From DATJMJ01 sp035503915 (GTDB lineage Bacteria; Actinomycetota; Acidimicrobiia; Acidimicrobiales; Palsa-688), in the NCBI GenBank assembly GCA_035503915.1, contig DATJSU010000053.1:62001-126000 (forward strand): 64,000 nt of DNA. Direction: 5' to 3'. Position numbers and translations under genes: made by a program. How positions within the stretch are numbered: the first letter of the stretch is position 1; every line of letters begins with the position of its first letter. The notes beneath the pieces are model-generated. The model made no database searches. It was given only the letters and a program-made list of their open reading frames with translations, and was not told where the DNA came from. Below, piece by piece: positions 19,022 to 28,169 of this stretch.

Positions 19022-20023
19022 CTAACTTTCGTCTCGGGCTCTCGTCGCTGTAGAGGCAGCGGTGGGCACGGCAGCGTCAGTGACCTCGCCCTCCGCGATG
19101 TTCGCGCTTGGTACCCGGGGTGCCTCCGACGGGCCAGCTGCCTCCGAGGGCGCGGGCGCCACTTGTGCCCCTGGGCTCGCCGGAAAGACCTGCGGAACTG
19201 CCTCCGGCGCGGCTGGTTGGGCAGCCGGCGCCGCCTGAGCGTGGGCCTGTTGGGTGGCGGGAGCAGCGGGGGGCGCTGGTGCTGGAGCCGCAGGGACGAT
19301 GAAGGCCGGCCCTGCCGGGGCAAAGGTGCCCCGCCGCGAGGCCACGAACTTGCCCTCTTGTACCGCATCGGCTATCACCCGGCACATGAGCGAGCCGCTG
19401 CGGATGGCGTCGTCGTTCCCCGGGATCGGGAACTGGACCAAGTCTGGGTCGCAGTTGGTGTCCACGACCGCCACGATTGGGATGCTCATCTTGTTCGCCT
19501 CGGAAACAGCGATGTGCTCTTTTTTGATGTCGATGATGAAGACGGCGTCGGGCAGACGGTTCATATGCCTGATCCCACCCAAGTTGCGTTCGAGCTTTTC
19601 GAGCTCCCGGCTGAGGATGAGCGCTTCTTTCTTGGGCATCGCTTCGAAGTCACCGGCGGTACGCATGCGTTCGTACTCCTGCATTTTCTTGACTCGTGCA
19701 GCAATGGTCGTGAAGTTAGTGAGCATCCCGCCAAGCCAGCGCTCGTTCACGTAGGGCATGCCGCATTGCTGAGCCGAGCGCGCAATGGGGTCCTGGGACT
19801 GCTTCTTGGTCCCGATAAAGAGCACGGTACCGCCGTTCGCAACGAGGTCCCGGATGAACGAGTAGGCAACGTCGACCCGTTGAAGGGTCTGGTTCAAGTC
19901 GATGATGTAGATCCCGTTGCGCTCACCGAAAATGAAGCGCTTCATCTTTGGGTTCCAGCGCCTTGTCTGGTGCCCGAAGTGGACCCCCGCCTCTAACAGT
20001 TGCCGCATTGTGACGACGGCCAT
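19022..20023 (-). CDS. rpsB: 30S ribosomal protein S2 with Ala/Pro-rich C-terminal extension
   Basis: Small-subunit protein. The S2 core runs from MRQLLEAGVHFGHQ through the end of the fold near residue 245 (VIADAVQEGKF). It is followed by about 85 residues dominated by Ala, Pro and Gln, so the protein (333 residues) is longer than the usual 230-290. ATG at 20023 is supported by GAGAGGAG five bases upstream, whereas a longer open frame upstream has no such site. It is the first gene of rpsB-tsf-pyrH-frr and is preceded by a structured leader. Confidence 0.95.
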   Translation of the reverse strand: MAVVTMRQLLEAGVHFGHQTRRWNPKMKRFIFGERNGIYIIDLNQTLQRVDVAYSFIRDLVANGGTVLFIGTKKQSQDPIARSAQQCGMPYVNERWLGGMLTNFTTIAARVKKMQEYERMRTAGDFEAMPKKEALILSRELEKLERNLGGIRHMNRLPDAVFIIDIKKEHIAVSEANKMSIPIVAVVDTNCDPDLVQFPIPGNDDAIRSGSLMCRVIADAVQEGKFVASRRGTFAPAGPAFIVPAAPAPAPPAAPATQQAHAQAAPAAQPAAPEAVPQVFPASPGAQVAPAPSEAAGPSEAPRVPSANIAEGEVTDAAVPTAASTATRARDES

Positions 20024-20242
20024 CAGAACTCCTCTCCATCGGTTGTCTTTCCTCGGGGGCTTGCGCCAACGACCCCCCAGGCGAGGGGCCGCAGGCGACC
20101 GTGGAGGCGCCCGAGTACAGGTTGTGCGGTCATAGGCTTTGCGAGCTGCGGCACCGCGCGCAGCTCCTGGCCTCCTCCTTGGGGAAGCCACTAACTACAG
20201 TACACCAAGCCCGCGGACGCTCTGCCGGCCCCGCCTGTCTCG
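20024..20242 (-). promoter_or_regulatory. rpsB leader with GC-rich hairpin
   Basis: No gene is visible between the sigma factor and rpsB. In the RNA sense (minus strand) CCTCG (20086-20082) can pair with CGAGG (20055-20051), extended by a G-run/C-run pairing inside, forming a hairpin about 28 bases before the rpsB start. No T-run follows, so it is not an intrinsic terminator. It could be a site for S2 autoregulation or just the 5' leader; the promoter itself is not clear. Confidence 0.35.
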
Positions 20243-21024
<782 letters not shown>

Positions 21025-21025
<1 letters not shown>

Positions 21026-22035
21026 CAGGCCCTCGGGTGTGACGTCTCGTAGACGGCGAGAAGCCGTTCTTTGCTTATATGCGTGTACACCTGTGTCGTC
21101 CTGACGCTGCTGTGGCCGAGTAGCTCCTGCACAACTCTAAGGTCGGCACCCCCGTCAAGCATGTGAGTCGCAAAACTGTGGCGCAAGGCGTGTGGGTGGG
21201 AAGGGACCGGCGAGCGCCTGTCGACAACCCGCCGGACATCGCGCGGGCCTAAGCGCCGTCCTCTTGCGTTCAAGAACAAGGCACCTCGGGGAGAGGTTTC
21301 ACAGGCAAGGGCCTGCCGCCCTCCCCCGAGCCACGTCCTGATGGCCGCGACGGCGGCCTCCGAGACGGGGACCTGTCTCTGTTTGGAGCCCTTGCCCCAC
21401 ACCCTTGCCCAACCGCTCGACAAGTCGAGGTCAGCAACGTCCAGGTTGCAGAGCTCGCTCACCCGGAGGCCGCTCCCATAGAGAAGTTCGAGGACGGCGT
21501 CGTCACGCGAACGTACGGGCTCGGCCACAGAGCGGCCATTGGCGGGCCCCTGTGAGCGCCCCTCGAGGAGGACCTCGACCTCCCCCCTGGAGAGGGCTCT
21601 TGGTAGGCGGGCACCGCCCACCTTGGCGGAAAGGCCCACGGACGGGTCGCCGGCCACCAAGCCCCTCCGTGCCAGCCAAGCGAAGTACCGGCGGAGCGCC
21701 GAAGCCCTTTGAGAAACCGTTTGGCGCGCGTACCGCCTGGTTGTCAAAAATGCCAGGTAGCGTCGGAGCAGGAGGCGGCTGACCTCCCCAGGGCCTTCCA
21801 CACCGGCCCGCCCGGCCCAAGCGATGAACGAACGGGCCCCGGTGCGGTACGCACGAACGCTCGCAGGCGACAAGCCCGTGAGAGAAAGCACCCAATCGTC
21901 CAAACGCCAGCTCGCCGCTATCTGAGGAAGGCCCTCCTCCTTGGAGTTGCGCCCGAGCGCAAGCTGCTCAGCTGAGCCCCTGACCTCCCGTTCCGGCTGC
22001 CCTCGACCACGTTGCGTGCTAGCCGAAGATCTCAC
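21025..22035 (-). CDS. XerC/XerD-type tyrosine recombinase
   Basis: Site-specific recombinase with an N-terminal core-binding (SAM-like) domain and a C-terminal catalytic domain. The full catalytic set is visible: R191 (GSGLRVSEL), K218, H282 and R285 (HALRH), H308 (LLGHSS) and nucleophile Y317 (TTQVYTH). The likely role is chromosome dimer resolution; its position before whiG-like and rpsB genes is the chromosomal xerC/D locus in actinobacteria, not an integron or phage setting. GTG at 22035 has no SD but is preceded by TACGAT seven bases upstream, fitting a leaderless transcript; without it the N-terminus would begin around residue 45. Confidence 0.92.
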
Positions 22036-22160
22036 AGTGGTAATCGTAGCGGGAGATGGACTTTGTGCGGAGAGAAAACGTAGTCGTTCCTCACGAATCT
22101 TCGTCCATGCTCTGCCAAGCCTCCCTTGGTGCTCGCCAATCTATAGTCGTCCCCACGAAG

Positions 22161-22631
22161 ATGGTGCGGCGGGCGGGGCGGATTGTGGTGGTGAGCCCAC
22201 TGAAATCTGTGTTGTTGCTCTCGGGGAAGGACCCAGAGGACGCGACCGCCCCGCCCTTTTGGTTCGTCCCTGGAGGGGGTGCTGAAGGCGATGAGACGGC
22301 GGAGGCGGCCGCTCGGCGCGAATTGTACGAAGAGGTGGGTGCCGTCGTCGGCGACCTCGGGCCGGTGGTTTGGCGACGGAGAGTGAGCTTTGGCTTTGCC
22401 GGGTCGTGGTACGAACAGGACGAGTCCTTCTTTGTCGTCCTGAGCGAACGCTTCACGCCTCAGGCCACCGCCCTCACGCCCCTCGAACAGCGAACTACCA
22501 CCGGGGCACGCTGGTGGCCGGTCCAGGAACTGCTCACGACCTGCGAGAGTGTCCACCCCCCGGGCCTTGGCCCCCTCGTGGCGAACTGGCTCGCTGAAGG
22601 CCCACCTGCCAGGCCCTTGTGGATCTCCTAG
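22161..22631 (+). CDS. NUDIX hydrolase
   Basis: 156-residue NUDIX-fold pyrophosphohydrolase. The NUDIX box GX5EX7REUXEEXGU is complete at residues 39-61 (G39, E45, R53, E54, E57, E58, G60), giving a metal site. The substrate cannot be read from the sequence. ATG at 22161 is chosen because the fold begins there with GRIVVVSPLKSVLLL. A TATAGT lies at 22142-22147, a possible -10 element with a very short leader, and no SD is seen. It is divergent from the recombinase gene and shares a strand with the PPK2 gene 81 bases downstream. Confidence 0.88.
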   Translation: MVRRAGRIVVVSPLKSVLLLSGKDPEDATAPPFWFVPGGGAEGDETAEAAARRELYEEVGAVVGDLGPVVWRRRVSFGFAGSWYEQDESFFVVLSERFTPQATALTPLEQRTTTGARWWPVQELLTTCESVHPPGLGPLVANWLAEGPPARPLWIS

Positions 22632-22712
22632 CGGGTGCCGTCCAAGCCCGAGCGAGCGCGCTCGGCGCAAGGGTCCGCGCGCGAGGTTGCCGGCAGCGCT
22701 TCAATTGGGGCA

Positions 22713-23495
22713 ATGAACAAGCTCGACAAAGTCGACCTCTCCCTAACCATGAGCAAAGAGGACAGCGAGCGGCGCCTTGCGGTGCTGCAGCGGAGGCTCC
22801 TGCATTTGCGGCTCATATCGGGCGGGCTAACCGGCGACGGGCGCTGGGGCCCACCCCTGTGCATCTTGTTCGAGGGCTGGGACGCTTCTGGTAAGGGTGG
22901 CGCCATCAAGCGCTTGGTTGCCGGCCTGGACCCTCGCCATGTGCGCGTCCAGTCCTATGCCGCCCCCACCGAAAGGGAGAAGCGGCACCACTTTCTTTGG
23001 AGGTTCTCGGCAAACCTTCCTGGCTGGGGCGGGATGGCTATCTTTGACCGGTCTTGGTACGGGCGGGTCCTCGTCGAGCGCGTGGAAGGTTTTGCGACGC
23101 CCGAGCAATGGCGCCGCGCCTATGACGACATCGTCAGTTTCGAGGCGGGCCTCGTCGACGATGGCATGACCCTTGTCAAGTTTTGGCTGCACATCTCGTC
23201 GCGCGAACAACTTGCCCGCTTTGAAAGGCGCCGTGACGACCCCCTCCGGAGCTGGAAGCTCACCGACGAGGACTGGCGCAACCGTGCCAAGCGGCGAGCC
23301 TACCTGCGCGCACTCGAAGAAATGCTGGAGCGCACGGACCACAAACGAGCTCCCTGGGATCTCGTGGCTGCTGAGGACAAGCACTACGCCCGTGTCAAGG
23401 TGCTCGAAACAGTGATACAGCACCTCGAAAAAGGCCTCAAAAAATGGGGGATCGAGGTACCCCCGTCCAAGGGAGCCGACTACGGGGCGGGATAA
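22713..23495 (+). CDS. Polyphosphate kinase 2 family protein (PPK2)
   Basis: Phosphotransferase that moves phosphate between polyphosphate and nucleotides. Single PPK2 domain, 260 residues. Walker A GWDASGKGG at 55-63, lid-region LDPRHVRVQSYAAPTEREK, and Walker B FDRSWYGR at 111-118. ATG at 22713 places the typical KVDLSLTMSKE start at the N-terminus; a GTG at 22635 would add 26 residues. Whether it acts on AMP, ADP or GDP cannot be decided. It and the NUDIX gene interrupt the run between dprA and the recombinase gene, on the opposite strand. Confidence 0.9.
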   Translation: MNKLDKVDLSLTMSKEDSERRLAVLQRRLLHLRLISGGLTGDGRWGPPLCILFEGWDASGKGGAIKRLVAGLDPRHVRVQSYAAPTEREKRHHFLWRFSANLPGWGGMAIFDRSWYGRVLVERVEGFATPEQWRRAYDDIVSFEAGLVDDGMTLVKFWLHISSREQLARFERRRDDPLRSWKLTDEDWRNRAKRRAYLRALEEMLERTDHKRAPWDLVAAEDKHYARVKVLETVIQHLEKGLKKWGIEVPPSKGADYGAG

Positions 23496-23507
23496 GCTCT
23501 CACTGCT

Positions 23508-24794
23508 TCACTTTCTCGCCCACCAACCGCGGGTTCCCTCAATGACGCCGTATTGCTCGAGGTTTTCCAGGCTCAAGATGACCGGGCCGAGAGGAAGGCC
23601 ACTGCGCTCGGCTATTTCTTCCAAGCAAAGCGGCCGCCAGCCGAGTGACGCGAGCACCTGGAGCTCCAGTCGCCCGAGGGCTTTCGCCTGAAGCTCGGGA
23701 GCTCGGTCACAAGCTCCCTTAGGTCTCTCAGGAGCGCGTCCGGCGGCCCTGCCTCCCGCCACGTTTGCCCGCCTGCCTCCTGAACGAAGACCCGTCCCCT
23801 GCTCCGGGCCCGTGCCAGCAAGCGAGCACAGGTTGCCTGCCGTGGCACTCGCCGGCGCGCCCGGCCCGGGGTGCCCCAAAGAAACGAGCACGTCGTCAGC
23901 GCTTCGAACCGGCGCGGCGCCCTCATACAAGAGGGTGTTCGTGCCAACAGACGCCGAGCTACGGACCGGGCCGGGAACCGCGCCCACCTCGACCCCCGAG
24001 CGGAGCGCTGCGTCGACCGTGTGCCAAGAACCACCCCGCGCGTGGCACTCGACGACGACCACCATCTGCGACAGCGCCGCGATGACGCGGTTGCGGGACG
24101 GGAAGCGCCAGGCTTGCGCGGCGACCCCTGGCGGCGTCTCCGAAATGATGGCGCCTGAACGCACTATCTGACGCCAGAGGGCGGCGTGCTGGCGCGGGTA
24201 CACCACGTCGACACCGCTCGCCGAGACGCCAATGGTCGGCCCAGTGCGCAGGCCAGCTGCCGCCGCAAGGGCGCCCGAGTGTGCGGCGCCGTCTATGCCC
24301 AACGCCAGCCCCGAGACAACCGCGACGCCCGCTTCAGCGAGTTCGCGGGCCATTTGGTATGCGACAGCCGCACCGTCTGGAGTGCAACGGCGGGTCCCGA
24401 TTAGTGCCACGCAGGGTTGCCGGGCGAAGACGCTCGGGTCGCCCGACATGAAGAGGACCCCGGGCGGGGACGGGCGCTCGAGAAGCACCTTTGGGTAGAG
24501 GGCCTCATCGGGCCAGGTGACGGCGATGTCATTGCGCTCGAGGCGGTTCCAGAGCGCCTCCAAGTCAACAGCACGGGCGGCTTCGCCCAAAGAAGGCGTA
24601 GGCGGCCGCTGTTCGCGGGGTGGCTGAGACGGCGGCGCCAAGTGCCCCTCGACGGCCAGTTGCCAAGCTCGCCGCGGGCCATGGCTGGCGATCACGCTTC
24701 GCAACCAGCTTGGCCCCACCCTCGGGAGGGAGGCGAGCCCGGCGGCATAGACGGCTGGTGGGAGCGCGTGGCCGGCCATTTCATTAGCTCTCAT
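23508..24794 (-). CDS. dprA: DNA-processing protein DprA (Smf)
   Basis: Loads RecA on incoming single-stranded DNA in natural transformation. 428 residues. The Rossmann-like DprA domain shows LIGTRRCTPDG (131-141), VSGLALGIDGAAH (160-172), GVSASGVDVVYP and SETPPG. A C-terminal winged-helix-like segment runs from about 370 (LQVLASLGWRPLCLEEIAERSGLPL). Between the two is a poorly conserved Gly/Arg-rich linker. Its ATG overlaps the yifB stop (ATGA). The pairing with yifB/comM suggests a competence or DNA-processing unit. Confidence 0.93.
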   Translation of the reverse strand: MRANEMAGHALPPAVYAAGLASLPRVGPSWLRSVIASHGPRRAWQLAVEGHLAPPSQPPREQRPPTPSLGEAARAVDLEALWNRLERNDIAVTWPDEALYPKVLLERPSPPGVLFMSGDPSVFARQPCVALIGTRRCTPDGAAVAYQMARELAEAGVAVVSGLALGIDGAAHSGALAAAAGLRTGPTIGVSASGVDVVYPRQHAALWRQIVRSGAIISETPPGVAAQAWRFPSRNRVIAALSQMVVVVECHARGGSWHTVDAALRSGVEVGAVPGPVRSSASVGTNTLLYEGAAPVRSADDVLVSLGHPGPGAPASATAGNLCSLAGTGPEQGTGLRSGGRRANVAGGRAAGRAPERPKGACDRAPELQAKALGRLELQVLASLGWRPLCLEEIAERSGLPLGPVILSLENLEQYGVIEGTRGWWARK

Positions 24795-26374
24795 GCGGGT
24801 ACCTGGGCCAGGCCCTCGCCGCTCTTCCCGAAGGTGGCCGCAGCGGGGACCTGGTCCTCGCGCCCGAGCACTCCCGTCGCTCGCAGCGCGAGTGCCAGGA
24901 GGACGTGTTCCTCCCCGAGCGGCACCTCGTCCCCGGCTAGGTCCGCGATTGTCAGGGCCACACGCCGGATGCGGCCGAGGCCTCGGGCAGAGAGCCTCCC
25001 ATCCGTCAGGCGGCGCTCCAAAATGCGCTTAGCAGCAGGGCCGAGGGTTGCATGCCTCTCAAGAGCGGAAGTGTCGAGGTCGGCGTTTGCCCGCACCGCC
25101 CGCGCTCGTGCCATGTCCCTCGCCATAGCTACGCGCGCTGCGACGACGTGCGTCGGCTCGTTGGTCGCTTCGGCCGGCCCGCCGGCGCCGAGAAGATCCT
25201 CGACCTCGGGTCGCCTTACCCGTACACGGAGGTCGAAACGGTCCAGCAGCGGGCCCGATACGCGGGCGGTGTAGCGCGCTCGGGAGACCTCGGGACAGCT
25301 GCAGGACCCCGGGGAGCCGTCGGCGCCGCAGCGGCAGGCGTTCATGGCGCCCACAAGCATGAAGCGGGCGGGGAACGAGACCGTCGCGGTTGCTCGGCAA
25401 ACCACTATTCGCCCCTCTTCAAGTGGCTGGCGGAGGTTGTCGAGGACTGCCCCGGGGAACTCCGCAAGCTCGTCCAGGAACAAAACACCGCGATGCGCGC
25501 AACTGATCTCGCCCGGGCGAAGGCGGGCACCTCCTCCTCCAACGAGAGCGACCGCTGACGCGCTGTGATGCGGGGCGCGGAACGGGGGCCTGGGAGACAG
25601 CCCTGAGATCCCTACTTGGAGGCCCGCCGCCGAATGCACGCGCGCTACTTCGAGCGCCTCCTCGGGCTGCAGGGGCGGTAGCAAGCCGGGGAGCCTCAGC
25701 GCGAGCATCGTCTTGCCTGCTCCGGCAGGGCCGACCAAGAGCAGGTGGTGACCACCTGCGGCAGCCACCTCGAGCGCCTGGCGGCCAAGCACCTGCCCCT
25801 TGACCTCGGCAAGATCCGGGGGCGGTGGCCCAGGCGGGTAAGACCCTCGAGGGGGAGGCTGTGGCCAGCGATCGCGCCCCTCGAGGATGCCAATGAGGGT
25901 CCGCAGATCGGGCGCTGTGCGAACCCCGACCCGGCCGACGAGGGTAGCCTCGTGCGCGCTGGCTGGAGCGACCACGACCTCGGCCGTCGCCACGGCGGCG
26001 GCGAGGGGCAGGGTCCCTGTCACGGGTCGAAGAGAGCCGTCAAGCCCTAGCTCTGCGATGAACGACAGGCGCGCGGCGGGCTGCCAGGGAGCCTGACCAT
26101 CAGCAATGAGGGTGCCAAGCGCGATAGCGAGGTCGAGACCCGAGCCTGCTTTGCGCAGGCCGGAAGGGGCGAGGTTGACAGTGACCCGCTTTTGCGGCCA
26201 CTTGAACCCACTTGACATGAGCGCTGCTCTTACGCGGTCGCGCGCCTCTCTGCAGGAGGCGTCGGGCAACCCGACAACGCGGAGCCCTGGGAGCCCGTTC
26301 GCTACATGGACTTCCACAGATACCGCTTGGCCTTCAACTCCAACGAGGGTGGCGGACGCGACAGTTGCCAACAT
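24791..26374 (-). CDS. YifB/ComM family Mg-chelatase-like AAA ATPase
   Basis: AAA+ protein related to ComM, a hexameric branch-migration helicase used in natural transformation. About 527 residues: N-terminal Lon-protease-like fold segment, Walker A GPAGAGKT at 215-222, Walker B GVLFLDELAEF, a Cys cluster (CRCGADGSPGSCSCPE) typical of the family, and the C-terminal Mg-chelatase domain. ATG at 26374 is preceded by AAAAAGGGGA; the longer frame upstream lacks such a site. It lies between yraN and dprA, as in many actinobacteria. Confidence 0.93.
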   Translation of the reverse strand: MLATVASATLVGVEGQAVSVEVHVANGLPGLRVVGLPDASCREARDRVRAALMSSGFKWPQKRVTVNLAPSGLRKAGSGLDLAIALGTLIADGQAPWQPAARLSFIAELGLDGSLRPVTGTLPLAAAVATAEVVVAPASAHEATLVGRVGVRTAPDLRTLIGILEGRDRWPQPPPRGSYPPGPPPPDLAEVKGQVLGRQALEVAAAGGHHLLLVGPAGAGKTMLALRLPGLLPPLQPEEALEVARVHSAAGLQVGISGLSPRPPFRAPHHSASAVALVGGGGARLRPGEISCAHRGVLFLDELAEFPGAVLDNLRQPLEEGRIVVCRATATVSFPARFMLVGAMNACRCGADGSPGSCSCPEVSRARYTARVSGPLLDRFDLRVRVRRPEVEDLLGAGGPAEATNEPTHVVAARVAMARDMARARAVRANADLDTSALERHATLGPAAKRILERRLTDGRLSARGLGRIRRVALTIADLAGDEVPLGEEHVLLALALRATGVLGREDQVPAAATFGKSGEGLAQVPA

Positions 26375-26523
26375 GTGGTCCCCTTTTTGGGAGAGACAGC
26401 GCCTATAGGAGGCCACAGCCGGCCACGAGCCCGAAGAAAAGATAACAGGGGGCTCTGACCGTTACGGCGGGGGCGCAGCCACCTTCGCCGAGCCGATAGC
26501 TGCCAGAACGGTACGGTTAGAGC

Positions 26524-26829
26524 ATGGGAAGAGCAACCAAGCGGCGCGACATGAGCCGTTCGGCCGCCCTTCCTGCCAACCGGCGCCTCGCCGGGCTCGA
26601 GGACTTCGTGCAGCTCGACCAGGGGGCGAGCAGCGACGGCTCAGTAGTAGAGGTGCGGCGGGTAAGCGCGGCGCGGGCCACCAAGGTCTACAGCTGCCCG
26701 GGGTGCCAGCAAGAAATCCCAATCGGCACGCAGCACGTCGTCGTGGTCCCACCCGGGTCCCCCGACCTGCGCCGCCATTGGCACGCCCCTTGCTGGTCAA
26801 TGCGAGACAGAAGGCGCCCCGGGCACTGA
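26524..26829 (+). CDS. Small zinc-ribbon-like actinobacterial protein
   Basis: 101 residues with a likely metal site: C58, C61 (SCPGC), H71, then H85, H87 and C90 (RRHWHAPCW). The N-terminal half is basic and low in structure. Similar small proteins with a CPGC...HWH.PCW pattern occur in actinobacteria, sometimes named ATP/GTP-binding protein without proof. The gene lies on the plus strand between yifB and yraN. ATG at 26524 has TACGGT six bases upstream, so the transcript is probably leaderless; no SD is present. The function is unknown. Confidence 0.75.
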   Translation: MGRATKRRDMSRSAALPANRRLAGLEDFVQLDQGASSDGSVVEVRRVSAARATKVYSCPGCQQEIPIGTQHVVVVPPGSPDLRRHWHAPCWSMRDRRRPGH

Positions 26830-26835
26830 GGTAGC

Positions 26836-27261
26836 TCAGAAAGCGCCTTCGAGCACCTCGACTTGGTCGCCGAGCACGCACGCAACGTCGAAGCGGACCG
26901 GCCCGCCACCAGGCAGGTGCCGGTCCTCTCCTCGGGACGAGCAGGACGCGAACCACAAAGCTGCCAGCCGCCTGAGCCGCAACTGTTTGAGAGGTCCTAC
27001 GGCTTCTCCGGGGCTGCCGAACCTGAGCGAGGAGCGGGACTTGACTTCGCAGAAAACCGTCAAGCGGCCGTCCCGAAGGACCAGGTCGACCTCGCCCGAA
27101 CGGCAGGCCCAATTGCGAGCAACTACCTCGTAACCATGACCCTGGTACCAGACAGCTGCCAGGCTCTCGCCGGCGTCCCCCAAGGCGCGCCGAGACGCCG
27201 CCGCTGACCTGTCATGCACCCGCTCATATGTCGCCATGGTTGCCAGGATCTCATTGGCCAC
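26836..27261 (-). CDS. UPF0102 family protein YraN
   Basis: Small protein with a restriction-endonuclease-like fold. The nuclease-type motif is visible as SGEVDLVLRDG...FCEVKSRSS, giving E, D and ExK residues, preceded by GDAGESLAAVWYQGHGYEVVARNW. 141 residues from the GTG at 27261, or 133 from an ATG at 27237. Substrate and biological role are not established. It sits between the DUF2469 gene and yifB; the plus-strand zinc-ribbon gene ends six bases from its 3' end. Confidence 0.85.
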   Translation of the reverse strand: MANEILATMATYERVHDRSAAASRRALGDAGESLAAVWYQGHGYEVVARNWACRSGEVDLVLRDGRLTVFCEVKSRSSLRFGSPGEAVGPLKQLRLRRLAALWFASCSSRGEDRHLPGGGPVRFDVACVLGDQVEVLEGAF

Positions 27262-27311
27262 CGACCGCTATCCGGGGCCCGGTTGGCGGGACTAGTGCCG
27301 TCCGGGACGTG

Positions 27312-27605
27312 CTACAGCTCCTTTTCGGGCAGCTCCTCGACGTTTACGTCCTTGAAGGTGACGACCCTGACATTGGAGACGAAGCGAGCGGGGCGGTACA
27401 TGTCCCAGACCCAGGCATCGGAGAGCTTCACCTCGAAGTAAGTGCGAGGCCCGTCCGAGCGCGCCTCCATCTGGACGTCGTTAGCAAGGTAGAAGCGGCG
27501 TTCTGTCTCCACCACGTAACGGAACATCGGCAGGACAGCACGGTACTCCTGAAAAAGTGCCAGTTCGATCTCGGTTTCGTAACGCTCGAGGTCTTCAGCG
27601 CTCAT
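27312..27605 (-). CDS. DUF2469 family protein
   Basis: 97-residue protein of the DUF2469 family, essentially restricted to Actinobacteria. MSAEDLERYETEIELALFQEY, VVETERRFYLAND, DAWVWDMYRPARF and VVTFKDVNVEE match that family closely. ATG at 27605 has GGGAGGAG five bases upstream. Function unknown. In many actinobacteria it follows rplS-lepB-rnhB; here lepB and rnhB are missing and only about 150 bases separate it from rplS. Confidence 0.9.
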   Translation of the reverse strand: MSAEDLERYETEIELALFQEYRAVLPMFRYVVETERRFYLANDVQMEARSDGPRTYFEVKLSDAWVWDMYRPARFVSNVRVVTFKDVNVEELPEKEL

Positions 27606-27683
27606 CGGCACTCCTCCCTGTGCTTTTCCCTACCAAAGCATCGTACGGCTTCCCCGGGTTGCGAGAGGAGCATGCCCTCGAGG

Positions 27684-27728
27684 GGTGCTTTTCGTACAAG
27701 CACCTAAGCGGCGCCGTTTTCGTACGGC
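27684..27728. repeat. Tandem hairpins with a shared loop sequence
   Basis: Between DUF2469 and rplS two adjacent inverted repeats occur. The first is GGTGCTT (27684-27690) with AAGCACC (27698-27704); the second is GCCGT (27713-27717) with ACGGC (27724-27728). Both have TTTTCGTAC at the loop. They lie about 30-70 bases beyond the rplS stop and upstream of DUF2469 (both minus strand), so they could act as a weak terminator, processing site or RNA-binding site. No T-run follows. Confidence 0.5.
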
Positions 27729-27756
27729 CCAAACAAGAGGCCTGAGCAGCGTTAGA

Positions 27757-28122
27757 TCACTTTGCCAAGGGGGCTGAGGGCTGGCGCTTCTCCCTGATCT
27801 TGGCGGCCTTGCCCACCCGTTCCCGCAGGTAGTACAGCTTGGCCCGCCTCACGTCTCCTTGGGTCACCACTTCGACTCTCGCGATCGACGGGGAGTGGAC
27901 CGGCCACGTGCGCTCAACACCGACTCCGGAGCTCACCTTGCGCACCGTGAACGTCTCACGTACACCCGAGCCCTTGCGGGCGATCACCGCGCCTTGAAAT
28001 GCCTGCACCCGCTCCCTGTTGCCCTCAACCACCCTCACGTGCACCCGGACTGTGTCACCAGGCGAGAAGTCCGGGACGTCGTCTCTCAAGCTCTCTCTGT
28101 CGATCAGGTCGGTGGGGCCCAT
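27757..28122 (-). CDS. rplS: 50S ribosomal protein L19
   Basis: Large-subunit protein at the subunit interface. FSPGDTVRVHVRVVEGNRERVQAFQGAVIARKG, split over the conserved core, and VEVVTQGDVRRAKLYYLRERVGKAAKI identify L19. ATG at 28122 starts a 121-residue protein of normal size. A TTG at 28173 overlapping the trmD stop would add 17 residues with no homology. There is no SD; TATCCT lies nine bases before the ATG, so an internal leaderless promoter is possible besides read-through from trmD. Confidence 0.94.
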   Translation of the reverse strand: MGPTDLIDRESLRDDVPDFSPGDTVRVHVRVVEGNRERVQAFQGAVIARKGSGVRETFTVRKVSSGVGVERTWPVHSPSIARVEVVTQGDVRRAKLYYLRERVGKAAKIREKRQPSAPLAK

Positions 28123-28169
28123 AGCCGAACGAGGATACCGGGCCCGGAGCGGGCGGGGCCAACGAAGCC

